A stretch of DNA of 8,369 bases from Bacteroidales bacterium Bact_23. Its GTDB lineage: Bacteria > Bacteroidota > Bacteroidia > Bacteroidales > Lentimicrobiaceae. The notes under the pieces were generated by a model that was given only the letters and a program-made list of their open reading frames with translations, was not told where the DNA came from and made no database searches. Made by a program: the position numbers and the translations under genes. The DNA lies in assembly GCA_001603685.1 (NCBI GenBank), contig LUZO01000255.1, forward strand, positions 1 through 8,369, in the 5' to 3' direction. Positions 1-6,388 of this stretch are shown piece after piece (position 1 is the stretch's first letter; each line of letters starts with the position of its first letter).

Positions 1-123
1 CCCATATATATTATGGTGTATTAAAACGCATTGAAATTCAATATTATAGCCAGCTAATTGCTTTGATTAGAATGGATATAAATTGCAGGATATTCGTTAT
101 TCCGGTATTAAAACTGTTTTTTG

Positions 124-164
124 GCCGGTTTTTTGGGAAATTTCGTGGGAAAAATCCGGCTTTT
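124..164 (+). terminator. Weak hairpin followed by a short T run; possible terminator of a gene to the left
   Basis: GCCGG at 124-128 followed by a T run can pair with an A run and CCGGC ending at 160, with one internal mismatch and about 15 nt of loop. TTTT follows at 161-164. This has the outline of an intrinsic terminator for a rightward gene ending outside the window. The T run is short and no upstream gene is visible, so the function is inferred. The rest of 1-220 shows nothing I can name. Confidence 0.22.
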
Positions 165-229
165 GCCTGTTTATCATGCCGTCGGTGGCTCCAATCATAA
201 AAAACATTGAGGTCTGCTAAAAAAAGTTG

Positions 230-259
230 TTTGCACAAAAAATTAATACTTTACTTTTG
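230..259 (+). promoter_or_regulatory. Bacteroidota-type promoter for typA
   Basis: TTTG at 230-233 (-33 element) and TACTTTTG at 252-259 (-7 element, a perfect TAnnTTTG) are separated by 18 nt, slightly short of the usual 19-21. Transcription would start near 266, leaving a leader of about 29 nt before the typA ATG at 295. The leader has an A-rich run and no Shine-Dalgarno sequence, as is common in this phylum. Confidence 0.6.
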
Positions 260-294
260 CGCTTCCTAAAAAAAAGTTCTTCAATTACGCCATT

Positions 295-2097
295 ATGCAG
301 AATATCAGGAATATAGCCATTATCGCCCATGTCGATCACGGCAAAACCACCCTTGTTGACCGTATTTTATATCAGGGAGCGCTTTTCAGGGAGAGCCAGG
401 CCATGGGTGAGCTAATCCTCGATAACAACGATCTGGAGCGGGAGCGGGGCATCACCATCCTCTCAAAGAATGTTTCGGTACGATATAAGGGATTTAAAAT
501 CAATATCATCGACACGCCCGGCCACAGCGATTTCGGCGGTGAAGTGGAGCGGGTGCTGAATATGGCCGATGGGGTGCTGCTATTGGTTGACGCCTTTGAA
601 GGCCCCATGCCGCAAACCCGCTTTGTGTTGCAGAAGGCGTTGGCACTCAATCTGAAACCCATTGTGGTCATAAACAAGGTGGATAAGCCCAACTGCGATC
701 CGGAGGGTGTGCAGGAGGCGGTATTCGAACTGATGTTCAACCTCGATGCCAGCGAAGATCAGCTCAATTTCCCCACTGTTTTCGGCTCATCGAAAGAGGG
801 GTGGATGTCGGCCGACTGGCGGAAGCCGGCCAGCGACATCAGTTACCTGCTCGATATGATCATTGAGTACATTCCGGCTCCGGTTTTCGCGGAGGGTAAC
901 ACGCAGATGCAGATCACCTCGCTCGATTACTCCTCCTATGTGGGCCGCATTGCAGTAGGGCGCCTTTCGCGCGGCGTGCTCCGGTGGGGGCAGAATGTAT
1001 CGCTGATCAAGCAGGACGGCCGCGTATTCCGCTCCAAAATCAAGGAGCTGTATGTGTTTGAAGGGCTTGGCAAGGAGAAGATGAAGGCCGATGTGCTGCC
1101 CGGCGAAATCTGCGCCGTTCTCGGAATCGACGATTTTGAAATCGGCGATACCATTGCCGATTACGAAGAGCCGGAAGCGCTGAAACCGCTGCAGATTGAC
1201 GAGCCGACCATGAGCATGCTGTTTACCATCAACAACTCGCCGTTTTATGGGCGTGAAGGCAAATTCGTGACTTCGCGACACCTGCGCGAGCGCCTGTTCA
1301 AGGAAACGGAAAAGAACCTGGCCATGCGGGTGGAAGAGACCGACTCGCCCGAATCGCTCACGGTTTTCGGGCGCGGCATTCTGCACCTCTCCATCCTGGT
1401 GGAAACCATGCGCCGCGAAGGATACGAACTGCAGCTCGGACAGCCGCAGGTAATCATCAAACGGATTGACGGCGTTGACCACGAACCGGTTGAGATGCTT
1501 ACGGTACTTGTGCCGGAGGCTTCGTCGGGAAAGGTTATCGAGCAGGTTACTCAGCGCCGGGGCGAAATCGTAACCATAGATACCAAGGGCGACAGAATCC
1601 AACTCGAATTTAAGATTCCTTCTCGCGGCATTATCGGGCTTCGCAACAATGTGCTGACAGCCACGGAAGGCGAAGCCATTATGGCACACCGCTTTCTGGC
1701 CTTCGAACCCTGGAAGGGCGAAATCCACGGAAGGCGAAACGGTTCGCTCATCGCCATGGAAACCGGCCAGGCCATCGCCTATTCCATTGATAAGCTGCAG
1801 GATAGGGGAACCTTCTTCGTTCATCCCAACGAGGAAATTTATGCCGGCCAGATTATAGGCGAGCACATCCGCCCCGACGATCTGCTGATCAATGTTACCA
1901 AAACCAAAAAGCTCACCAATGTTCGCGCTGCAGGTTCGGATGAGAAGATTTTCATCACTCCGGCGGTGAAGTTCTCGCTAGAAGAGGCGATGGAGTACAT
2001 TGCCAAGGATGAGTACCTCGAGGTGACTCCTCGTTCGCTGCGGCTGCGCAAGATTATTCTGGATGAACACGAACGCAAGCGCGCTTCCAGAAGCTAA
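295..2097 (+). CDS. typA: Ribosome-associated translational GTPase TypA/BipA
   Basis: TypA/BipA is a GTPase of the EF-G/LepA superfamily that binds the 70S ribosome, helps assembly of the large subunit and affects growth under stress and cold; that role is known from the family. At 600 aa it is full length (the E. coli protein is about 607). The G domain carries G1 AHVDHGKTT (residues 11-19), the switch I segment ERERGITI (48-55), G3 DTPGH (73-77), G4 NKVD (127-130) and a G5-like GSSKEGW (164-170). Domain II, the EF-G-like domains and the BipA-specific C-terminal domain follow, including the stretch around residues 440-540 with SRGIIGLR and RRNGSLI. The ATG at 295 puts the P-loop at the usual distance from the N-terminus. 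No partner gene lies close, and a promoter sits just upstream. No damage is visible. Confidence 0.97.
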   Translation: MQNIRNIAIIAHVDHGKTTLVDRILYQGALFRESQAMGELILDNNDLERERGITILSKNVSVRYKGFKINIIDTPGHSDFGGEVERVLNMADGVLLLVDAFEGPMPQTRFVLQKALALNLKPIVVINKVDKPNCDPEGVQEAVFELMFNLDASEDQLNFPTVFGSSKEGWMSADWRKPASDISYLLDMIIEYIPAPVFAEGNTQMQITSLDYSSYVGRIAVGRLSRGVLRWGQNVSLIKQDGRVFRSKIKELYVFEGLGKEKMKADVLPGEICAVLGIDDFEIGDTIADYEEPEALKPLQIDEPTMSMLFTINNSPFYGREGKFVTSRHLRERLFKETEKNLAMRVEETDSPESLTVFGRGILHLSILVETMRREGYELQLGQPQVIIKRIDGVDHEPVEMLTVLVPEASSGKVIEQVTQRRGEIVTIDTKGDRIQLEFKIPSRGIIGLRNNVLTATEGEAIMAHRFLAFEPWKGEIHGRRNGSLIAMETGQAIAYSIDKLQDRGTFFVHPNEEIYAGQIIGEHIRPDDLLINVTKTKKLTNVRAAGSDEKIFITPAVKFSLEEAMEYIAKDEYLEVTPRSLRLRKIILDEHERKRASRS

Positions 2098-2176
2098 GGC
2101 TGAGAGTGGATAACAGGGGTTCAGGGCAGCGGGAAATTCCTGCCTCAAATTGCATTCGTCTGTTTTAGGTCCGAAA

Positions 2177-2209
2177 TTTGTTTGGCTAAAAGTATTAATG
2201 CTATTTTTG
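2177..2209 (+). promoter_or_regulatory. Bacteroidota-type promoter for the lipoprotein gene
   Basis: TTTG at 2177-2180 and TATTTTTG at 2202-2209 are 21 nt apart, a very good fit to the TTTG/TAnnTTTG pattern. A second TTTG at 2181-2184 gives 17 nt. Transcription should start near 2216, only about 10 nt before the ATG at 2226. This makes the lipoprotein gene a unit separate from typA. Confidence 0.65.
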
Positions 2210-2225
2210 CCATAAACTGATAATT

Positions 2226-2828
2226 ATGAAAAAGTTCCGTTTTCTTTCGCTGGTATTGCTTACCATGCTTACCGTTTCGGCCTGTGATGTACTGAATCAG
2301 GTTCAGCAGATGGCCAACCTTACAAAATGTGAATTCAGATTAAATTCGGTGGATCAGCTTCGTCTGGCCGGTGTGAATATTCAGCAGGTCAGCCAGTTGA
2401 GCGACCTGAACTTCCTGGATGCGGCAAAAATTACCACCGCCGCCCTTTCGGGAGCCAGCCTGCCGCTGAATTTTACCCTGAATGTTGAGGCTAAAAACCC
2501 AAATCCGGCAGTTGCCGGCCTCAACCGCCTGGAGTGGACCCTGCTGATTGATGATATAGAAATGGTAAGCGGCGTAAATGAAGACCGCGTTCAGATTCCC
2601 GCAAACGGCGGCACTTCGATACTTCCGCTCACCATAGGGGTGGATCTGAAACAGGTGCTGAAGGGAAAAAGCGGCGATGCCATTGCAAATTTCGGACTGA
2701 ATCTGGCCGGAGCCGGCAATAAACCCACCCGTATCACCCTGAGGGCCAAGCCCTATATTTCCGTAGGTTCGCAAACCATATCCTATCCGGGTTACCTGAC
2801 CATCCAGAACGAATTTACCTCGAAGTAA
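2226..2828 (+). CDS. LEA14/WHy-domain-like lipoprotein
   Basis: This is a 200-aa predicted lipoprotein. Residues 1-19 form a signal peptide (MKK then a hydrophobic run) ending in the lipobox V-S-A-C, with the lipidated cysteine at residue 20, so the mature protein is membrane anchored in the periplasm or at the outer membrane. Residues about 80-195 resemble the LEA type 2/WHy fold: an alternating beta pattern, the hallmark NPNP (91-94), a glycine a few residues later, then a strand ending in a basic or polar turn. Relatives are small beta-sandwich proteins linked to desiccation or stress in plants and widespread, with unknown function, in Bacteroidota. The ATG at 2226 is fixed by the signal peptide and by the promoter about 16 nt upstream. 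The family call rests on pattern recognition; the lipoprotein call is firmer. Confidence 0.82.
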   Translation: MKKFRFLSLVLLTMLTVSACDVLNQVQQMANLTKCEFRLNSVDQLRLAGVNIQQVSQLSDLNFLDAAKITTAALSGASLPLNFTLNVEAKNPNPAVAGLNRLEWTLLIDDIEMVSGVNEDRVQIPANGGTSILPLTIGVDLKQVLKGKSGDAIANFGLNLAGAGNKPTRITLRAKPYISVGSQTISYPGYLTIQNEFTSK

Positions 2829-2834
2829 CAGAGA

Positions 2835-3005
2835 GAGAAAGGAAACGCCCGCCCGAAAACCAAGTTCTGTAGGAGCGATTATATGATTTGCAGACCATAA
2901 TGTCGTCCCTCCGGGACTTTTTCCAATGCCTAGCTCCGTAGGAGCGACATTATGGTAGAAGGGAAACGCACGCCAGAAAATCCAGCTCCGTAGGAGCGAC
3001 ATTAT
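2835..3005. repeat. Direct repeat with a period of about 120 nt containing two leftward REP-like units
   Basis: A block of about 45 nt at 2835-2882 recurs at 2955-3005. Both copies read G-rich, then GGAAACGC(A/C)CGCC, then a GAAAA stretch, then the CTGTAGGAGC or CCGTAGGAGC hairpin core. The first copy is more degenerate. The leftward REP-like unit is therefore embedded in a larger duplicated unit, which suggests local duplication after insertion. Confidence 0.6.
2863..2919. repeat. Inverted pair of REP-like elements (BIME-like hairpin)
   Basis: A leftward unit (2863-2885) and a rightward unit (2895-2919) face away from each other with about 9 nt between them, so the whole segment can fold back on itself through the shared CATAATG arms, with the hairpin cores forming smaller stems at each end. 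It begins 34 nt after the lipoprotein stop. In a transcript it could act as a 3'-end structure or a weak terminator for that gene; the T run after 2917 is short. The termination role is inferred. Confidence 0.5.
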
Positions 3006-3171
3006 CGTTAGAAAATCAGAGCGGTAAATTCAATGTGATTTGTTAGGCATTGTGAGAATGCCATTTTATCTGCAGACGATAATGCCGTCCCTCCGGGACT
3101 TGTGGGTTCATGTTATTGCTTGGTGCTACCATAATGCCGTCCCTCCGGGACTTTTTTATTTCAGATTTCAG

Positions 3172-3251
3172 TCCGCCGCGGCGGATCGGATTTTAGATTT
3201 TTAGAATTTACTCCGCCATCGTCGAAGTACTTTTTCCTCCGCCGCGGCGGA
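3172..3251. repeat. Two identical 14-nt GC palindromes
   Basis: TCCGCCGCGGCGGA occurs at 3172-3185 and again at 3238-3251, 66 nt start to start, within otherwise AT-rich DNA. Each is a perfect palindrome. A partial copy of the left half, CTCCGCCATCGTCG, lies at about 3211-3224. This is intergenic repeat material next to the REP-like cluster. I see no function for it. Confidence 0.7.
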
Positions 3252-3253
3252 TT

Positions 3254-3281
3254 CCTTTTTCCTTTTTCCTTTTTCCTTTTT
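3254..3281. repeat. Tandem repeat (CCTTTTT)x4
   Basis: Four perfect copies of the 7-mer CCTTTTT directly follow the second GC palindrome. All pyrimidines on this strand, it is a slippage-prone tract and a possible triplex-forming sequence. It lies downstream of genes on both sides, so copy-number change would not alter a reading frame here. Confidence 0.8.
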
Positions 3282-3362
3282 ACTTTTGTCTTCTTACCCT
3301 TCATCCGATAAGGCTGTCCCTCCTAGACTTGTGGGTTTTCGTTATTTCCTGATACTTTTCCG

Positions 3363-5471
3363 CTACTTCACCACCAGCTTTGCGGTACTGATGCCGCTAT
3401 CGCTGATCAGCGTCAGCAGGTAAATGCCGGTGCCAAGGCCGGAAGCCGGGAGTGTAACCAACTGTTTTCCTGAGCCCGGGGTGAGAAGCCTCTTTTCCAT
3501 CAGCAGCCTGCCGGCCGGGTCGGTAAAGATGATACGGGCATTTGCAGCCGGTGAATCAAACTCTAGGGTGAATGTTTCCCTAGTGGGATTGGGGAATACC
3601 TTAAGTGAGTTTTTGTTGCCGGAAACCGGGAAATAGGTGTTCGGTACCGGAATTGTTCCGGCGGTGCAGAGCAGTGCACCGTGATTTCCTCCGATAAAGC
3701 CCAGTGTATTGTCGTAAAAGGATACAACATTCAGGTCGAAGTTGATGCCGATCTCGTAAACCGACCAGTTGCCTGAAGTGCATTGCAGCAGGGTGCCGTT
3801 CCGACCCACGGCCCAGCCGTTCATGTTTTCATTCAGATGCACCGAAAGCAGCTCTTCGCCGGTAAGCAGCTGGAGTTCAGACCAGTTACTCCCGTCGAAT
3901 ACCGCTATCAGGCCATTGGTTCCCACCGCGACCACCCGGTTGTGGCCGAAAATACACAGATTGTTGAAGATGCCGTTGCCGGTTGCATACACCTCCTGCC
4001 AGTTACTGCCTTCAGGGGTTTTGTATAAAATCACGCCGTTCTCCGGATTATCGTGGCGTTTTACGCTCATCCAGGCCGCTTCCCATGAACTGTTACGGTT
4101 GTTTGAACCGGATTCGGCCGGCATCATGAATTTAAGATCGGAGATGCTGTCAGGAAATGCAATCGATTCGGTTGTGATCTGCCCGTCAGCAAAGGTAAAT
4201 ATGGTGTTTCGCTGGGTAAACACCAGATCTGTCCCAACATAATTCAATGATGAAATGAAGGAATTTTCATCCGGAAACGGAATTTCGGAGACTTCTCCGT
4301 TTCTATAGGTAAATAGTTTAGAATCTGGCCAGAACGGATAGTAATCATATTGTTTGTAAGCGCCGAAACAGCCCTGGTTTTCGTTCCGGAAATCAATAAT
4401 ATGAATGGTATAGCCGGGGAAATTGAAGATGTTTTCCCAATTCCCGGCATCATACTTCCATAGCCCGCTGTTGTGTGCTGCAAGAAAACCGAGGTTTTGC
4501 TTTACAAATTGCAGGTCAAGGATGCTGTCGTACATAAAACCATTGGCGATTGAATGGCTGCCATCCTCTATCTTATGAATATATCCCAGATTGTCGGATG
4601 CCATGCAGGCGTCGTTGCCGGTAGCTTCCAGCGCGGTGAAGCTCTGAAAGGGCTTATCGTGTACATAAGCCGTCTGCCATTGCCCGTCGGCGTACTGATG
4701 CACCGTGGGGTGGAGGTCGAAAGACATTGGGCCGGCATTTTGCAAGCCGAAGCCATGCTGCCTGCCGGTGAATGAGATGCCGCTGTTGCTGTTTCCCGCC
4801 GGAACCTGTTCCCAACCGTTGCCGTTGTTTTCAAACATCACTCCTTCGCCGTGAATGGTTTTTCCGTTTAACAGCATGTAATCGCCGGCCTTTTCAAGGG
4901 TATTGATAAAAAAATCTTCTCCGGAATAAAAACTGCCATCTTCCGACCAGATTCCGTTTTCAAATTTATGTAAGTTTTTGCTGCCGCTTCCTGCCCATCC
5001 CAGGTTCTCATTAAGGAAAGCGATGGTTTCGCAGCCGCTTATCCCGGCCTCAATCTGCCATTCGCTGCCATCAAAAACCAAAATGGCATCTCCGGCTGTC
5101 CGGCATAGGTTTTCACTGATGCTGCAAATGACTCTCAACATACCGGTTATGGGTGATGTAAACTGTGTCCATAAGCCATTCTGATAACGCAATATGGTGC
5201 CATTGTCGCCAACCGCCCATCCCACACCGGAGCCGGCAAATGAAACGCCAAATAAGTCCGTATTTACCGGGCTTTCCATCAGTGACCATTCTCCGTTATG
5301 GTAATGCAATATTTTGCCCTGGTTGCCCACCGCAAAACCTTCGCCGCCCGATACAAAATGGATGTCGTTGATCTGATTAAACCCGGTCGAGGGGTTGATC
5401 CAGTGCCAGGGTTGTGCCTGACCTGCAAGAAAGAGTGTTATCAGAATCAGGGTAAAAATATATTTTCTCAT
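3363..5471 (-). CDS. Secreted beta-propeller-like protein with T9SS C-terminal sorting domain
   Basis: This 702-aa protein is exported. Residues 1-19 are a Sec signal peptide with likely cleavage at GQA|Q, which also fixes the ATG at 5471. The body carries diverged repeats of the Ycf48/BNR-like propeller type: EGFAVGNQGKIL (44-55), VGWAVGDNGTIL (83-94), VAVGTNGLI (514-522), NGWAVGRNGTLL (551-562) and GFIGGNHGALL (591-601), with matching W or G positions between them and frequent NG-W turns such as NGLW, NGIW and GNW. Residues about 624-702 form a type A T9SS sorting domain: VFPNPTRETFTLEF, then the DPAGR turn, then GIYLLTL and the terminal KLVVK. The product should cross the outer membrane through the Por system and be released or anchored at the surface. 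No catalytic motif is visible, so a binding or structural role is the modest guess. The gene is alone and converges on the lipoprotein gene. Confidence 0.9.
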   Translation of the reverse strand: MRKYIFTLILITLFLAGQAQPWHWINPSTGFNQINDIHFVSGGEGFAVGNQGKILHYHNGEWSLMESPVNTDLFGVSFAGSGVGWAVGDNGTILRYQNGLWTQFTSPITGMLRVICSISENLCRTAGDAILVFDGSEWQIEAGISGCETIAFLNENLGWAGSGSKNLHKFENGIWSEDGSFYSGEDFFINTLEKAGDYMLLNGKTIHGEGVMFENNGNGWEQVPAGNSNSGISFTGRQHGFGLQNAGPMSFDLHPTVHQYADGQWQTAYVHDKPFQSFTALEATGNDACMASDNLGYIHKIEDGSHSIANGFMYDSILDLQFVKQNLGFLAAHNSGLWKYDAGNWENIFNFPGYTIHIIDFRNENQGCFGAYKQYDYYPFWPDSKLFTYRNGEVSEIPFPDENSFISSLNYVGTDLVFTQRNTIFTFADGQITTESIAFPDSISDLKFMMPAESGSNNRNSSWEAAWMSVKRHDNPENGVILYKTPEGSNWQEVYATGNGIFNNLCIFGHNRVVAVGTNGLIAVFDGSNWSELQLLTGEELLSVHLNENMNGWAVGRNGTLLQCTSGNWSVYEIGINFDLNVVSFYDNTLGFIGGNHGALLCTAGTIPVPNTYFPVSGNKNSLKVFPNPTRETFTLEFDSPAANARIIFTDPAGRLLMEKRLLTPGSGKQLVTLPASGLGTGIYLLTLISDSGISTAKLVVK

Positions 5472-5539
5472 ATTTTGGTTTAATCAAGTTGTTGAAATAA
5501 TTTTTAAACTCCTGAAAATATTCGTGATGTCAAGGAGGT

Positions 5540-5596
5540 ACATCTTTTTCCGGCAGAAAATAAGCTGTTTTATATCTGGTATCCCGGAAAAGATGT
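5540..5596. repeat. Inverted repeat in the leader region of the secreted protein gene
   Basis: ACATCTTTTTCCGG at 5540-5553 and CCGGAAAAGATGT at 5584-5596 are inverted copies with a single-base bulge, giving a stem of about 13 bp around a 30-nt AT-rich loop. It lies 69 nt upstream of the secreted protein start. Neither strand has a T run after it, so it is not an ordinary terminator. It could be an operator or a structured leader element. Confidence 0.55.
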
Positions 5597-5623
5597 GAAA
5601 TGGCGTTTAAAAAATCATTAAAA

Positions 5624-5655
5624 ATAAAAAGACTACTACAGTCAGTCTCCTGTGT
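5624..5655 (-). terminator. Possible weak leftward terminator or attenuator
   Basis: Read leftward, GGAGACTG is followed by a 7-nt loop and TAGTCTTT, forming an 8-bp stem with several G-U pairs. This leads into TTATTTTT. The T-rich tail is convincing but the stem is weak. It lies about 110-140 nt downstream of the start expected from the promoter at 5772-5803 and well before the secreted protein ATG, so it could end a short RNA or attenuate a long leader. Confidence 0.3.
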
Positions 5656-5766
5656 ATAATAGCAAAAAGTTGCTCTCTCTCTCTCTCTCTGATTATCAGC
5701 ATGTTACAAGGTTGTGATTTAGAAAGCCTTGGAAACTAATATTGAATGTATTGCCTGCCACAGGCT
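5625..5766 (-). ncRNA. Candidate small RNA or attenuated leader
   Basis: The segment is bounded by a strong leftward promoter (5772-5803) and a weak hairpin with a T-rich tail (5624-5655). The predicted RNA of about 140 nt would open with the perfect hairpin GCCTG-TGG-CAGGC (5753-5765) at its 5' end, carry a purine-rich (AG)9 run in the middle, and end in the T-rich tail. No convincing open reading frame lies inside on that strand. It could equally be the first part of a leader of about 295 nt for the secreted protein gene. The call is inferred from promoter and structure alone. Confidence 0.28.
5673..5690. repeat. (CT)9 dinucleotide microsatellite
   Basis: Nine perfect CT units, read as (AG)9 on the transcribed minus strand. 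It lies about 75 nt after the expected leftward transcription start and 200 nt upstream of the secreted protein ATG. Dinucleotide tracts of this length change copy number by slippage. It is not in a reading frame I can support. Confidence 0.85.
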
Positions 5767-5771
5767 TTATG

Positions 5772-5803
5772 CAAATATAATGTAAACAAAGGGGAAAATC
5801 AAA
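5772..5803 (-). promoter_or_regulatory. Strong leftward Bacteroidota-type promoter
   Basis: On the minus strand, TTTG (5803-5800) is followed after 20 nt by TATATTTG (5779-5772), a perfect match to TTTG/TAnnTTTG with ideal spacing. The start should fall near 5765, where a short hairpin sequence begins. The nearest leftward gene starts at 5471, giving a leader of about 295 nt, unusually long for this phylum. I found no better promoter closer to that gene. Confidence 0.55.
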
Positions 5804-5820
5804 TTAAATATGCAGTTTAT

Positions 5821-5877
5821 TTTTATGTTTTATCCATGGAAGTCAATCCGGTAAAGGCCGGTATCAGAAAATACTGA
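5821..5877 (+). pseudogene. Possible remnant of a REP-associated (Y1/IS200-like) transposase C-terminal region
   Basis: In the frame of 5836, the DNA reads VLSMEVNPVKAGIRKY then stop at 5875-5877. Y1 (RAYT) transposases have a conserved segment of the form YIExNPVKAGL near their C-terminus, and VNPVKAGI fits it closely. No catalytic HUH motif or tyrosine helix is visible upstream, where the frame stays open only to a stop at 5743-5745. With REP-like elements in the same window, a decayed transposase gene is plausible. The match is only about a dozen residues, so chance is not excluded. Confidence 0.25.
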
Positions 5878-5907
5878 GCGGAAATCTGTCGGCCTGTTCA
5901 TAAAACC

Positions 5908-6360
5908 TTATTTTTCCGGCAGTTCCAGGTCGTTGATTATGCGCATTTCGGAAGGGAAGAGGGAAACGAAATAGAAAAGAATCATCCCGGTAAAACCCAG
6001 GAACATCCTTTCGCCGGTAAGCAGGAACGCAACAATGGCCAGCAGCGAGGGAGCTTCGAGGCAAGCGTAACGCATCAGCATGGATGTTCGGTAATTGTTC
6101 AGCTTCTCCTCCTGAGCGCCTGCCTCGCGTGCCTGCATCAGCAAACGCCTGCCCGTCAGATTGCCGACCAGAAAGCCAAAAAGCACAAACAGCGGCACCA
6201 TGATCAGAAACAGATTTCGCAACTCCGGGTCGGTTTGCACCTTCCCCGTAGTAACCAGCGCAAGGCTCAGAAACAGAAATAATACCTGGCCTGCCATCAT
6301 GGCAAAATAGATAATCGCCATGCCTCTCTGGAAATCCTGTATTGCTTTTCGATCCGTCAT
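5908..6360 (-). CDS. Small four-helix membrane protein of unknown function
   Basis: I do not recognise this 150-aa protein. It shows four likely membrane segments at about residues 14-36, 48-67, 94-115 and 117-134. A charged, probably cytoplasmic loop (RRLLMQAREAGAQEEKLNNYR, about 71-91) separates the two pairs, and short polar termini flank them. There is no signal peptide and no catalytic motif. The ATG at 6360 follows a good -7 element by about 28 nt. The gene is divergent from the TrkH-type transporter, with about 157 nt between start codons, so the two could share regulation. Similar short integral membrane proteins of unknown role are common in Bacteroidota. That it is a real gene is supported by the promoter and the clean hydropathy pattern; its function is open. 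Confidence 0.75.
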   Translation of the reverse strand: MTDRKAIQDFQRGMAIIYFAMMAGQVLFLFLSLALVTTGKVQTDPELRNLFLIMVPLFVLFGFLVGNLTGRRLLMQAREAGAQEEKLNNYRTSMLMRYACLEAPSLLAIVAFLLTGERMFLGFTGMILFYFVSLFPSEMRIINDLELPEK

Positions 6361-6388
6361 TGGGGGTGTTTTTGATGGGTTTCACTGA

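Larger units (their letters stand above)
2863..3330. repeat. Cluster of seven REP-like palindromic elements in both orientations
   Basis: The unit is a conserved arm CATAATG(T/C)CG followed by a 5-bp hairpin with a 3-nt loop and a short tail. Rightward copies lie at 2895-2919, 3078-3101, 3129-3153 and, diverged, 3307-3330; their core is GTCCC-TCC-GGGAC. Leftward copies lie at 2863-2885 (degenerate), 2932-2955 and 2984-3007; their core is GCTCC-GTA-GGAGC followed by GACATTAT. Read on the opposite strand, the leftward copies carry the same CATAATGTCG arm, so they are one family in two orientations. Copies at 3078 and 3307 also share about 20 nt downstream beginning GTGGGTT. The layout resembles REP/BIME elements mobilised in trans by Y1 (RAYT) transposases. 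No intact transposase is in the window. Confidence 0.8.

Noticed and set aside
44..238. Open frame of 64 codons on the minus strand
   Set aside because: It starts with TTG, overlaps the typA promoter region, has low-complexity composition and no recognisable domain.
787..1866. Open frame of 359 codons antisense to typA
   Set aside because: It is a shadow of the strongly biased typA codons, starts inside the gene without a promoter, and shows no domain.
2121..2146. Imperfect inverted repeat (GGCAG/CTGCC) after typA
   Set aside because: The stem is short and no T run follows, so I do not call it a terminator.
2340..3002. Open frame of 220 codons on the minus strand across the lipoprotein gene and the repeats
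   Set aside because: It runs through repeat elements and antisense to a well supported gene, with no family features.
3281..3288. TACTTTTG, a perfect -7 element on the plus strand
   Set aside because: No TTTG lies at the right distance upstream and no rightward gene follows; it arises at the edge of the CCTTTTT repeat.
2863..3330. CRISPR array
   Set aside because: Copies vary in spacing, occur in both orientations and are palindromic, which fits REP-like elements and not regularly spaced direct repeats.
5532..5539. AAGGAGGT, a perfect Shine-Dalgarno sequence on the plus strand
   Set aside because: No start codon follows at a usable distance and no open frame is present; genes here do not use such sites.
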